Origin: Gnetum montanum
Taxonomy: Eukaryota; Streptophyta; Gnetopsida; Gnetales; Gnetaceae
DNA: 64,000 bases
Direction: 5' to 3'
Assembly: GCA_015680685.1 (NCBI GenBank)
Contig: MNCI01000970.1
Coordinates: forward strand, 69,081 to 133,080
The position numbers and the translations under genes are program-made. Below are positions 34,947 through 46,955 of this stretch, in pieces. The stretch's first letter is position 1. Every line of letters starts with the position of its first letter. The notes under the pieces were generated by a model, which searched no databases, had not been told where the DNA came from, and saw only the letters and a program-made list of their open reading frames with translations.

Positions 34947-36410
34947 TGAAATACCACAAAATTTACATGTTGTAATCTTTGTAACCCCATCCCATGAAAC
35001 CCAAGGCTAAACTTCATTGTAAATGTAAATATTATAATCCATAAGAGGTAATCTCACATATTTCATACTTTTGGCATAGAAAAATGCCTCATAAGCGACC
35101 ACAGCCTCATTCACCAAGTGAAAAGAGTCACCTAGTGTTTATATTTAGGCTTGGGGAGGTCAAACATTCCTTTTGGGATGCTAAAAATGGTAATTTAATG
35201 GGTTTTATAAGGTATATGCATTTTTCTACGCTAGAAAACTCTAGTATAGGGTAAATCTCACCTACCCCCAATGTGGAGGGGTATAGGGGGTAGATCTCAT
35301 CCACCTATAGCATAGAAAGGGGGTAACTTAGCTTGGATGTGTTTTACTTTCATCCCCAGTGTTGATCTTTCATTCCCTCAACATTGACACCTCTTCCCTA
35401 GTGTAGAAGCATCATGGCCAATATTTTGACATCACATCAACTCTAGTAAGAACCCTGTAATGCTAGCATGGAATGTTGAAGACCCAGTGTGGAAGGAGTA
35501 AAGCCAACATAGAAGGTACATCATTGTTACTATTTTTGGTAAAAAAAATGATGATGGGGGTATGACACTTTCCATATGTATTAACCCCCTTAATTTTGGG
35601 CACCTACCTCCCTGGACATGGTAGAAATTTGTAGCAATTGATAGCCAATTTGCAACATAATCTATCAACTATTTATAGCAAAATATTTTTCCAAATCATG
35701 GTCAAAACCCTATAAAACCAAAACATTGACCACTTTTTGCAGTTCCACACTCTTACTAGTTGTATACTTTTAGCACTTTTATCATTTTGACATCCAAGAG
35801 CTCTTTTTTTCTAGCAAAAACATAGCTTCTTGGGGTTGACTAGTGTAGAACCATTATAGCCTTGTTATTCCCTTTATGACTTGTGCGCCTAGAGTGTCAA
35901 TGCTACCCCCTTGGAATCCCCAAATCTTAGTGTGGATAATTTTGACAGCCTCTATTCTTCACATTTCATAATCCCAATAGTGATCAATGTTGTCAATTTT
36001 GGACAATAGTAGAAAGGGTTTGACAACATTGAGAGTGGCTAAGCATCTAGATCATGAAGATAATTTCATCAACTTTAATAGACTTAGAACCCCTACCCAA
36101 GTGAACCCTCCTTTGCTCTCCTATGGGCACTTTTGTCCACATCTCTAAACTTATTCTTTATTCAATTAATAAAGTTTATAGTTTCATTTTATGTGCAATT
36201 TGCACTCATTTTGGGTTTTTAGATCAGCAATTTTTACATTTTTACATTCTTTTTTACAACCCATTTTTACATCCCCCTAAGTCCTTAGATGATCTACCAG
36301 ACTTTCCAGGGTACCTTGAATTCTATTTTTTTCTTAGAGGTCCTAGGGATTTGGAGTTCAAGTTGTTTGTGGCTGAGAATCCTTGGCTTTCTAGTGGCTA
36401 AGATTTACCA
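34947..36410 (+). repeat. 3' LTR of the old Tat element
   Basis: It starts TGAAATACCACAAAATT, matching TGAGACACCGTGAAAAAATT of the young LTR. A TATA box (35709-35717) lies at the same distance from the start. Near the end, GTCC..GATGATCTACCAGACTTTCCAGGGTACC matches the corresponding GTCC..TGATCGACAAAACCATTCAGGGTGCC. I place the end at TTTACCA (36410), since the Athila ORF begins there. The 5' LTR is not in the window. Confidence 0.75.
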
Positions 36411-38860
36411 TTAAGAACCTTAAATTCCACATTTTCTATCTCAAGCTTCTACTTAATCTCTTTATGATGCTTAAACTCTACCTCATACAAAAGGTACGAT
36501 CTTGTCACTTGTTTCTCCAACTTTGACCTTAGCCTTTTAGTGGTCAACATTACCAGTTTTGAGTAATAGTGGTTGACAAGTTTCATGTACTCCATCATCT
36601 CCTTAATTTGTACCTCCTTGAGGCAAATTTTAGCTTTGTTGTATTCATTCAATTCATCAAAGATGATTTGCCAAACATCACATACTTGTTGAAGCTGCTA
36701 GAGGGCCTCATTCACCTTGGCCTTCACCAATTGGTTGTGTTTCTCATTGATTTCCTTTAGCAAGTCAACTTGGTTCCTATAATGGTTCTGAATCCTTTCA
36801 AATTTGAGGGCCTCATTTTTCTAAGTGGTAATTTCAATGGTATACTTCTAGCGAAGGGCACACACCTCCTCCATTAAGAGATTTTGGTTCTCTATAGCCA
36901 ACCTCCACAATTTAGTGTTCACCTTCGCAAGTTTCTTTAGCTACCATCAGATGAATTTGGCCATTTGTTCTTTCTACATCTCAACATTTCGTAGGCAATG
37001 ATTTTCTTGGATTAGCCTCATGTTCTCCTAGAAAACCTTTGATAAGTCCTTTTGAATGTTATATGTAGTGGAATTTTCTAAGGACTAATCAAAGATTATC
37101 AACTCTTTATGTACTTAGCCTCTTGGAGTTTTGCTTGAAGCTATGGAAAAACATCATCTCTTGAAACTACTTGGCAGAGTATGCTGGGGTTAGTGAGAAG
37201 GGCTTTAATTTTCCCAACTTCTATAGCCAAGCATTCAATCTCAGCTTAGGTTGTTTCAAGTTGGGCATTGGTAATGAGAACCTTGTCCTTAACCTGAAGC
37301 AACTTCGACTAGTTTGCTGAAATGGTTTCTGAGATATTAAAGATTTCCAGAATTAGTTACTTAATTTCATCTAGTTGTTCTAGCAATTCCTCATGCAGGG
37401 CTACACTGAATTTTTCACTCCTAGCTCCTATGGACACCTACACATCTCTAAGTGTAGAAACATCTATTACAAATGTTGCAGGGGTGTTGAGTGCATCAAC
37501 CACTTTATCAGCTACCACTTCTACCACTGTTTCCTATCCATGGTGCTACATCACTAGAACAATTACCCCTTCATCCTTCTCCAACCAAAGTAAAAGGTAG
37601 TAGCATTCCTAGAGATTTTTGGGAACTATTGCTATTAAGAGAAAGATATCATTACCTCTTGGGGGCTAAGATTCAATCTTATGAGAACCTACATTCTTTA
37701 AGTAGAAAACATTAACATTGAACCCTCTGTCCTACTAATGAATCATGCTACCTCGTTGAGATGACTCAACACTAGTCTCTAGATGGAGGTTTACCACCAC
37801 TGGCTCTTACCTGCTACTACTACAAGAGTTGCTCACGAAGCTTGCACATGTGCTCAATGACAGCATGGGACTCTGATGTTGTTTGTTCATGAATGGGTGG
37901 TGGTGGTAGCTACTCCTCTTCTATCACCTTGGTAGGTACTTTTTCCTTCATCATTTTCACCTAAGAGCCAAAAGGAGCATGGTTGATGGTGTTGTTGAAA
38001 TAGCAGGCTATTCCTCCACTTCTACATAATTTTTGAATGAGACATGGAAAGCAGAGTGCCTTCCTCACTCATTCGTTTTCTTTAAAATGTTTCTCCATCT
38101 CAAGATAAATATGTTGAAGGAGGTCAACTAGAAATTTTTTGCTCATAGTGGTGCATGCACGAGTAAAGAAGGTTGTCACCTTGCTAGGCCTCACCATTGG
38201 ATTAAGGTGGTAGGCTACCATTTTAAAGTATGCATACTCTACCATTGTGAATGCACTAAACTCTTTATGGTCAACACCGTAGCACCATCAAACCCACTCC
38301 TTCTTGACCTCTAGGTTTGCCTATGTTGAAATTTCTACCAAGGTTTTCCTATTTTCTAACAATCCTAGCTCCTCAGAAATGATCTTCACCAAGTAGAACA
38401 CAGAAATGTCCTTGATTTTCATCATGGCATCATCCCACCTATTATTCTATAAGAGGTATGTGTCTCCCATGTATCATTCTTATCTAGAAGTGAGAATGGG
38501 GGAAGTTTAGAGTTGAGATCTGATGTGTTGAGAAAAAGTCTAAGAAATATCCACAATTTAGTTTAGGGAGAACTATTTTTTGAATCTCCCTAGACTTGAT
38601 TTTCCTAAGACAGGCCTTGGTTAGAGTGACCTCAAGGTTGAATCTAGGTCCAAGTGTCTCATCTCAATGGGATTGCTTCATTTCAACTTCTAGAATTTGA
38701 TAGACAAATTCCACTTTGGGGTTCACATAAAGGGTTTCCATTGCATGCATCTTGACTACTTACTCCTAGGGCTACTTTACTGGTCCCTTCCAGTTCTAGG
38801 CCACTTGTCCTTTGGTTGGGACAATCCTCCTTCCTGTAGGTGCTTTGGTCTAGGTGCCAT
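36411..38860 (-). pseudogene. Third ORF of the old Athila element (truncated)
   Basis: Starts at about 38860 (MAPRPKHLQEGG). It contains FPCLIQKLCRSGGIACYFNN near 38040, which matches FPCLIKKLCQSASIRGYTND in the ORF at 43514-45870, and near 36500-36650 a coiled-coil-like MLTTKRLRSKLEKQVTRSYL matching the same ORF. The C-terminal 500 bases were removed by the old Tat insertion. Similar proteins follow pol in Athila elements; the N-terminal part may be the plant domain called 'putative plant transposon protein', which I cannot verify. Many TAG stops. Confidence 0.65.
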
Positions 38861-40850
38861 TTATGATCACAACAAGACCAAGGATTAACATTTAATTTGT
38901 AACTTAGAATATTTAGGTACCTTTTCTCGTGGATTAGTTACACTTGGCTAAGTTGTAATCATGGTGGATTAGTAATTGTAATAGTATTTTCTTATTATTT
39001 TATTTTAATGTTTACTAGAATTTGTTGGGAAGGTTTAACTCTTATAAATTAGTTATTTTAATGTTATTTTATTAGTTAAACCTTGTGGGAGTTAGAAAAT
39101 TTTCAAATTTTATTTTTGTAAAAAATAAAGAATAAAGAATGAGATCAATCAAACAAGCGGTTTAAAAGTTATGGGCTTTGGAAGGTTCTGGATTCTAAAT
39201 AATTACAAAAACTCCTCGCATTTGAAGCAAATGGAAAAAATTTTCAAAGTGTTGTGCATATTTATAGGATTTCATGGCTTCATTGATTAGATCCTATATA
39301 CGAGGTTGCATTGACACAAAGGCTACATCGACAGGATCCCATTGATACAACCAAAGGAAAATATTTTTACTTTGAAAATTTGCATGAAAATAAAGAGTTT
39401 TGACATATAGTTGAAGTCCAGAGAGACCTAGAAAGGCCATCAACATGAAGAAATTCTTGAAGAAGGCTAGATGATTCACAAAAAAGGAGTTTTCATTAGG
39501 AGAATGATTGGAGAAACTTAAAAAGGAGTGCAAAACTAGATGCAATCAATGTGGAGCACAAATGATTTGAATGCAAAAATGACTAAGGATAAAAAACTTA
39601 ACTAGTCCAACCGAGAGGTATGTAAGTGAATCCTTCCCATAGTAGGCTCATGCCTTTAATGCCCTTACACGTCCTCAAACCAAGGAGTTTGTAGACCCCA
39701 TGGGGTGATCAATGGTTGTGGAAAGTTAAGGACTAAATCTTGTAACAATCTACCTAAGAATTTTGAAAAATCAAACTAAGACATTAAAAAAAACATGAAA
39801 AATTGGTAATGAGGTGAGTGATGGGAAACACAGGTGGATGAGATAGAGAGCGTAATGGAGTCATGTATCATGGTCACATGAAGTCCTATGTGGATTTCAT
39901 AGTTAATATGACCTGATAATCATCCATCCTTAGTCCGAATCAAAACCAATCACGTTCAGTGACTTCGCATTAACACTCCAATACTGGCCCATCCTCTTAA
40001 GACATAAGTGCATTCCCATAGATCAATCACCATTCCTAAAAGAGAAGAAAAGAGAAGCAAAAAGTGAGATGGGACTTAGTTAGAGGGGACCTTCAGGCAT
40101 GGGTAACATGTCTTCCTAGTCCCATAACCAATGCTTATAGCAAATTATTTTGTCTAAGGGGTGTGTTGTGAATTACCATTATGTTTTTTTTATGTTTTAT
40201 ATTTTTATTTATTTTTGATGGAAACCACACCATGCAAAGACTTTTAGGTTTTGGTTATTAGTTTATAGTGGAATGGTGAGAAATCCATGAAAACACTCAT
40301 TCATCCAAGAGGGTAGGCAAGTACGAAGAGCATTAAATCCCCTTGAAGTCACATCCTTGTCTATCCATTTAATCCTTCCCAAGTTTGGAAACTACCAAGG
40401 TCACCAGTTCTTTATAAGTTTCATTAAGGAAGGGACATCATATTTCCAAAACAAAGAACACCATAGAGCTTGTGGATGGGTAGATGATGTGGGCTCACTA
40501 CCTATTATCATGAAAAGGAAACTATGTCTTAGTTATCAATACCAAAATTCAAAGATAGAATCAAAACATTAGTAATTAAATAACATTATAGTACAAATCA
40601 CCATCAATTAATAACTACAATTGAACTTAGTCCTAGTAGCAATAAAGAAAAACAAACAAACATAACAAAAACATTAAAAAAAATCAAACCAAATAAAGTG
40701 AAATATAGAAGAAATTGTAAAATATTTAAGAAAGAGAAAAATGTACTAAAGATGATGTAAAACAAAAAAGTGTGAAAATAGAAAAAGTCTAAAAATTGAG
40801 GATCCATTTTAATGAATTAGCATGGATAGCCATCTCCCCCAGGATTGAGT
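38861..40850 (-). other. Non-coding region between integrase and third ORF
   Basis: No gene seen. Landmarks shared with the plus-strand copy (59400-61300) and with 46500-48090 include GAATCCTTCCCATAGTAGG at about 39630, the ACCTTCAGGCATGGGTAACATG tract at about 40090, and an A-rich stretch at 40620-40800. About 38900-39160 is AT-rich. Confidence 0.65.
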
Positions 40851-40859
40851 TGAAAGAAG

Positions 40860-42491
40860 GAGATTTGAAAAATTATCCATCTATTTAGGTGTTTTGGTTA
40901 CTAGCTCTTTTGGTTTAATGAAAAGGTTTGACTTGTGCATGTTGACCAATAGTTTCTTATTGGAGTTTCTGGTTTATATATTAAGATTGCCTTCGAAAGA
41001 AAGATTTTATAGATAACATAAGGCTCCTTCGACAATGTTTGGAACTTAGTTCATTGGGAACATGTGTGGGATTCCAGTAGAGGACCCTATCTCCCAGTTG
41101 AAATTTGAATTTCCTTATTCTAAGGTCATGTTGTTGCTTGTTGAATGCCTTGTGTCCTTCATTTGATGATAAGGCTACCAATCGATTCTTGTCTAGTAAG
41201 TTGAGGTTCATCAATCTTTCTTTTTGTGCTAGACTTAGGTCAAGGACAAAGTCACAAGCCGTTGATAGTGTATGGAGCTTAGTTTGAATTAGAAGTGTTG
41301 GTAACTTTCCATACATAAGCTCATAGTGAGAGTAGCCAATAGGAAATTTCCATGTGGAGCGGTAAGCCCAAAGGGCATCGTTGAGTTTTGTACTCCAATC
41401 ACTCCTATATTTACTAACAATTCATGTTAGTATTTTTGTGATTTCCATATTTGTAACTTTTTCTTGACTATTGGCTTGGGGATGGTAGGGTTTTGTTAAT
41501 TTATGTTCAACCCCCAAGCATTGCATGAGTTTTTGAAAGGTAGTGTGTGTAAAATGAGTACCATTATAAGAAATAAGTGCACATGGCATCCCAAACCTAT
41601 TTACAACATCTTTTTGTACAAACCAAGTAGCCATAGAAGATTTGCAACTGATAACATCTATAGCTTCTACCCATTTCATAGAATAGTCTATAGTGACTAT
41701 GATGTATGCCTTTCAATTTAACATGGATGTGATTGGACCCATGAAGCCAATGCCCCAAACGTTGAAGGGTTCTAGTGCTTAGATCCACTACTAAGATCCC
41801 TCCATATGAGAAGCCATTCCACCATTGCATTGGTAGACTCATAGAAGTAGATGAAGTGGTAAGCATCCCTAAAAAGTATTGGCCAATAATATCCTATCAT
41901 GAGGATCTTAATGGTCATACATTTATCAGCATAGTGGCCCCCACAAGGGTCCTCGTGAGCATATTATAGAACACACAGTTGATCAGCATCAGGGACAAAC
42001 TAATGAACTAGGCCATTAGCACATACATTGTAAAGGTGTTTGTTGATCTCCATGAAGTGTTTCACCTAGTGAAGAAACTATTATTTCTTCCTGTGATCCC
42101 ACTCCCATGGCATCTTCTAAGTGAAAAGATAGGTGAGAATGTGATTACACCAATTGAAGTTAGAGGGCATTTGTTTAGTTATGGCCTTGACAAAGAAGAG
42201 TTCATCAGGAAACTAATCTAATAGTGGGCTTTCCTCCTCATTGTTATACCATTACAATTGAGACAAGTGGTTAGCAACTATGTTCTTGGTTCCCTTTCAA
42301 TCTACCATCATAATATTGAATTACTACAAGATCACAAGCCATTGTATAACACAAGGGCTTACCATTGGTTTGTTCATGAGGAACTAAATTCCATTGTGAT
42401 TTGTGTGCACAAACACCTTGTAGAAAAGCACATAGTGCCTAAATTTTTCCAAGGAAAAAACCACCTCCATTAATTCTTTCTCTATTGTGAT
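40860..42491 (-). pseudogene. pol: Integrase and RNase H end of the old Athila element
   Basis: The C-terminal part (41316-40981) reads LVALSSNEGHKAFNKQQHDL and QLGDRVLYWNPTHV. The core (41679-41422) reads NRFGMPCALISYNGTHFTHT, with Asp of the second block changed to Tyr, and GVEHKLTKPYHPQANSQEKV. Further right (to 42491) follow the zinc-binding region and the RNase H, which breaks off at IEKE where the 42492-50985 element inserted. Stops and frame changes are many. Confidence 0.82.
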
Positions 42492-43348
42492 TGATGAGTG
42501 GTGAGGTACCCCTACACTCAACCATATGAATATGAGCGTTACACGCACGATCTAGTTGAACTTCATAGACGGACTAGTTGTGGCATCTAGATAGTTAGCC
42601 TTAAGTCACAGTTCACTGTCTTCCCACCTGGACTAGTATTAACTTTGTCACATATGGTTTAGTCCAGAGTGAGGTGTATGATGTGTTCTAACCTACTGCT
42701 ACTTCTGAAGGCAAGGGAAGGTAATATTATTTAAGCTAAGAGAGAAGGGTGAGAGAGAATCTAACTAGCCTAAGTGCGATGAGCATCTGTTCCTTGATTA
42801 TCTGTACACATCTTGGACTTTGTGCATGACTATCACTAGGATTACCAAGTGCAAATCCTAGGTAAGCTACTAGGTTACCAAGTAGTCACACTCAAATGCT
42901 CGTAATCAAGTCGTACTCATACTGCGTTTAACCGAAGTTTAAGGGTGAGAAGATATTAACTAGGAAAGCAGTAAATAATAATTAATTAAATGATTAAGCT
43001 AAGTGAATGCTATAATGATGAAGTAATCTCGATCTTTATTGTCGGTCAGGTGCATGTCCAAGTATGTCACACTCGAATAAAGGATTCCGTACAATTACAA
43101 TCACCACATTGCGAGCATACACTGGGAGGAAAAGGTTTGAGAGAAAGAAATTAAAACACTTAAACTAAAACTGACTAACTTCCTAAAATTATCTCTAACT
43201 AATTTGTCTACCTCTTATTTATAAATGAGAAGACAAACTGCGATATCGTGTATGTGATATCATGGTTGGGTTGCGATATCACAGATGTGATATCATGGCC
43301 GCGATATCGCATACACGATATCGTGGTTGCCCAAAATGTGACTCATCA
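42492..43348 (-). repeat. 3' LTR of the pol-less element
   Basis: 857 bp. The end nearest the polypurine tract has several GATATC palindromes (43240-43322) that are reduced in the other LTR, explaining the 61-bp difference. TATA-like TTATTTATAAATGAG lies near 43215. Confidence 0.92.
43240..43322. repeat. GATATC palindrome cluster in LTR
   Basis: Six GATATC words within about 85 bases, set in larger inverted repeats such as GCGATATCGCATACACGATATCG. A further cluster is at 46379-46443. Confidence 0.85.
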
Positions 43349-43359
43349 TACCCCCACGA
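43349..43359 (-). other. Polypurine tract of the pol-less element
   Basis: On the minus strand CGTGGGGGTA precedes TGATGAGTCAC. The plus-strand Athila copy has CATGGGGGTA before TGATGAAC (61377-61386). Confidence 0.8.
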
Positions 43360-43513
43360 TTGAATGAAAACTCATACTCGAGTTACAGTGATTACATAGT
43401 GGATAGGTATGGGATTATTAAATGGTGAAATTGGGGTTATGCCATAGTGTGGAATGAAAAAAAAACAAACATACAACATAAAGAATGTGCTACAACTACA
43501 AAATTTGTGGAAC

Positions 43514-45870
43514 TCATGTAGTTCCTGGTGGCGGTGGCTCCTCCATTGGTGCTTTCCCTTTGTCTTGTGCTTTAGGTTTTGAGACTTGATGGCATGGAGT
43601 ATGGCCTAGATCTTCTCCTCTTCGATTCGAGGGTCCTATGCCATCCATGCTAATGTTTCGATGTTTGATGGAGTCGGCACCTCCCATGGGTAGGGTAGTT
43701 GCAGAAACATTTGATTGGCCTTAAAATACCAAGCTACAAATACCCATCATTCCTCTTCATAGGCTTTGTCTTTGTCTCTATACTCTTGAAAATCTGTAAG
43801 TCATTGAGCCAAATCTATTGTGACATCTTTTTGGCCTTGGTAGCTTTCCTTCACCACCTCAAGTTCATAATTTGCGATCTATAGTTTTTCTAATAACTTC
43901 TTGTGTTTTGCAAATTCTACTTCGTATTTGGCGTAGGTGGTAGCTACCTGTTGCTCAAGCTCTATTCTCGGGTGCCCTGTTGTTAACATGGCAAGGTTGA
44001 CATATCGCAGGTTTTCCAACTCCACGTATTCTGTCAGATCCTGAATCTATAGGTTCCGATTCTTAACTTCCTCTTGCTGGGAAAATGCATATGTGTCCAA
44101 TATGGCTCACTAGTTAGTGTGTTGAGCACTGATAGCGTTGATGTGGGCCTTGGCTATATGGATCTCCTTTTCAAGGATCTGTTTGTACATCCCCACCTAA
44201 TCTTAGAAGTTCTCCTTCACCTTTTCATGTCGTTTAGCCTCATTTTTTCATGCGCTTATTTCAATAGCTGTCTTCTAATGAATTGCGTGTACCTCCTCCA
44301 TTGAGAGGATTCGATTCTCCCTAGCTAAACAACTTATGTCTTGGTTGACCTAGATGAATTTTTGTCACAACTGATGGAAATGTTCTTCGAGAAAATTCTT
44401 TTACTTCTCCACAATAGTCAATCGAAGGTTGTTAGCAACAAGTTGTTTATTTTCCTCCTGTAAGATGTTGAGTGCCTTAAGATGCACATGATTTTGTGCC
44501 TATGTTGCAAAGGCATCCCAAATAGCCTTCTCTTTCTCCTCTACAACCTTCTTATTCTCCATTAATAGCTTGGTTACTTGCTCAGTTCTGAAGCTATCTA
44601 GCTGGTCTACGGGAACAAATTGTGAAGGGTCCCGCTATGCTGCTTGTAGGGCTACGATCTATTCTTGCAATTTCTACACCTCTGCTTCAGCATACTCGAC
44701 CCTCACTTCTGTTAAGACCAAATTCCCCTTCGTCGAAATGAGGTCTAACTGAATTGTTGTAACATCCTGAGGGATGTCAAAGAGGAACATCATGACTTGT
44801 CCTGTTTGTAGCAATCGATCAAGCACATCCTGATGTTCCATAGGAGTCATTGAGGTTCCAGCTAAATTTTGAGCATCTTGTGCTCCTATGAGATCTGCCA
44901 GTGGTACAACAGGTACATTGAGGGATTCTTTGATGTGGTTTGTGACCACTTCTGTAGCTCCCGCAACATCCTGGTGTTGCATGACTGCCACAGTGGCCCC
45001 TTCACCAGTTTCTAATTATACTTGGAAAGATTCTACATTTCCTAAGATCTTTTGTGACCAACTACTTTTCCCTCCTCTTGTATGAATAGACACTTCGCGC
45101 CTTGTGCGATCCAAAGAAATTGTGGACTAAATGGCATCGTCAATGACGTGGAAGAGATTTACATCATCATGACTTCCCCAACTAACCATTTTGGCAATGG
45201 CCATGAGATGGCTCATCGACGGTCTGTAGTCTTGTGGTGGTGGCAGCTAATCCTAGCCCATGCTAGGCCCTACTTCCTATTGTTGGTTGGGTCCAGTACT
45301 TGGAGGTTGGCTGGGTCTTGCAAGTTGAGTAGTAGTTGGTCCAGTCATCTGTTCTTCTTCTTCTGCTAGTCCAAGCATCTCACAAGTGATTTTCCTTGTG
45401 CCTGGTGGCTTTAATAGTTTTACATATGAAGCATTTTGGGCTTTTTGGAGGACATCATTAGTGTACCCCCTGATACTAGCACTTTGACAAAGCTTTTTGA
45501 TAAGACAAGGGAAGGGCAACACCATCTTCCCTGTCTTCTGTTCCTCGAACCACCTCAAGATCTCTATTAAATATAGATGGGGCAAGTTAGCAAAAACCTT
45601 CCCCATCATCACTACACATCCTCTTGCCACATAAGTTCATATTCTTTTTAAGCCCTTTGTGGGGAATAGGTGATAAGTTCCAATTTTGTATTTAGAAGCT
45701 CCTCCTTCTACCTGCCCAGACTGTACATTAGGAGGGTCTTCTTGATGAATGCTAAATGATTATTCCTCCTATTTTGTATGTTGTTTGGTAGGATCTTGTC
45801 TTCTACCTCTCCTAGGTCATTTGCTTCCACCTTGAGTAGGACCTTTCTTTTGTCCACATTTCAAGGCCAT
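43514..45870 (-). pseudogene. Third ORF of the pol-less element
   Basis: Starts MALKCGQKKGPTQGGSK at 45870 and ends PPPPGTT at 43514, about 785 codons with at least one frameshift. The N-terminal part has YLIEILRWFEEQKTGK and FPCLIKKLCQSASIRGYTND; the middle has acidic and Gln-rich stretches; the C-terminal half is coiled-coil-like (LENLRYVNLAMLTTGHPRIE, then EFAKHKKLLEKL). Stops are mainly TAG where Gln fits. Its retention when pol was lost suggests that its sequence matters for the element, or only that the deletion spared it. Possible 'putative plant transposon protein' domain; unverified. Confidence 0.6.
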
Positions 45871-46378
45871 CTGCAATCACATGGGGTCAAGCATTAGTAA
45901 GGTTGTTTTTGAAGTTAAGTTATACCTTACTGCTTGCCTTAATTAATTGATTTATTTTATCTTCGTGTGATATTGCCCAAAAGATTGTAATAATGAGTCC
46001 ATTTTACTTAGGTGGTTTCTAATTTTAATTTCCTGATGTACCTAAATGATTAAATGATTTTTGGCACATTTTATTCTTAATTTACAACTAATTACCCTTA
46101 ATAATGTCCTTTGGACGATGAAAAATTCCAAAAAGGTAGGCACTATTCGGTAGGTGTCCCTCCCCCACGACTAAGCTGAACACTCCAGGTTCAAGCAGGT
46201 TCAGACGGAAGTAAAATCAGAGTACCAACGAGCGAGATATGGATATGAAAGCAAGGGTCACACAATCGCAAGTCATAGAGAAAAAATTTCTAAAACTCCC
46301 CCATGTGAATGGTGAAAAATGATGCTAAGTGTTGCAGAGGGGGGGGGGGAGGGTCACCTATTTATAGGTTTTGGGGAT

Positions 46379-46443
46379 GCGATATCGCATACGATACATT
46401 GCGTATGCGATATCGCATTGACTGCGATATCGCATATGTGATA
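46379..46443. repeat. Internal GATATC palindrome cluster
   Basis: GCGATATCGCATACGATAC, then GTATGCGATATCGCATTGAC and GCGATATCGCATATG. It lies behind CTATTTATAGG (46359-46369), a TATA-like word, just as in the LTR of the same element. Confidence 0.8.
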
Positions 46444-46589
46444 CCACGACCCTAGTGACATTGGGCACTACAAAAATACCAAATTTTTTAAGGATTTTCT
46501 TAAAATCAATGTTGTAACTTAGGACATTGGGCTATGGTTAAGGGGTTGTAAGGTAATTAGATGGTTTTGAAGGCATGAATAATGATTTG

Positions 46590-46955
46590 TGGGTTTTATC
46601 AATGAGGACCTTAGGTGGTAAGTGAGAGAAAAAGGTCATGTAGTGGTACACAAGAATGTTATTATTCAAAGGGATAGTAGGGAAAGAAAATCATTTGAAA
46701 ATTGAGGGTAAGAAATGGTGTGTGTGAGCTATGTCATACATGTGATACATGTTGAAGGTTACTAGGGTAATTCCATTAATTCGAAAGGCACAATTAATTA
46801 TGATGGTGTGGATTTTCTCAATAAAACCTCGGATGGGAGAAAAAGGCTATGTAATGGTACATAGGAACGTTATTATCCAGAGGGATAGTAGTAGGGAAAG
46901 AAAAGCATTAAAAATACATCGAGGGTATGAAATGGTGTGTGTGAGCTATGTCATA
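46590..46955 (+). repeat. Direct duplication, about 150 bp unit
   Basis: Copy A (about 46590-46742) and copy B (about 46808-46957) share GAGAAAAAGG..ATGTA.TGGTACA, GTTATTAT.CA.AGGGATAGTAG and GAAATGGTGTGTGTGAGCTATGTCATA. Confidence 0.8.

Larger units (their letters stand above)
24617..36410 (+). mobile_element. Old Tat-like element, right piece
   Basis: From 24617 the old element resumes. It holds an AT-rich tract with no gene (24617-25990), a roughly 190-bp repeat array (26040-29600), a short repeat (29980-30065), pol (30230-33750), a tandem array (33800-34020), a 3' untranslated part, the polypurine tract and the 3' LTR (34947-36410). Many stops show great age. The 3' LTR abuts an Athila ORF at 36411, so the element inserted into that Athila copy. 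Confidence 0.85.
36411..42491 (-). mobile_element. Old Athila-like element, left piece
   Basis: One of three pieces (also 50986-52290 and 62202 to beyond 64000) of a minus-strand element. Removing the two insertions joins the frames: RNase H LNY-TT/IEKEL at 42491|50986, and the PR-RT linker at 52290|62202, where the joined text matches 56411-56480 of the plus-strand copy. The left end was cut by the old Tat element, so its 3' LTR is not seen here. Confidence 0.85.

Noticed and set aside
35560-35575. GGGGGTATGACA as a second polypurine tract plus LTR start
   Set aside because: It lies inside the old Tat 3' LTR, whose TATA box and end match the young LTR on both sides of it.
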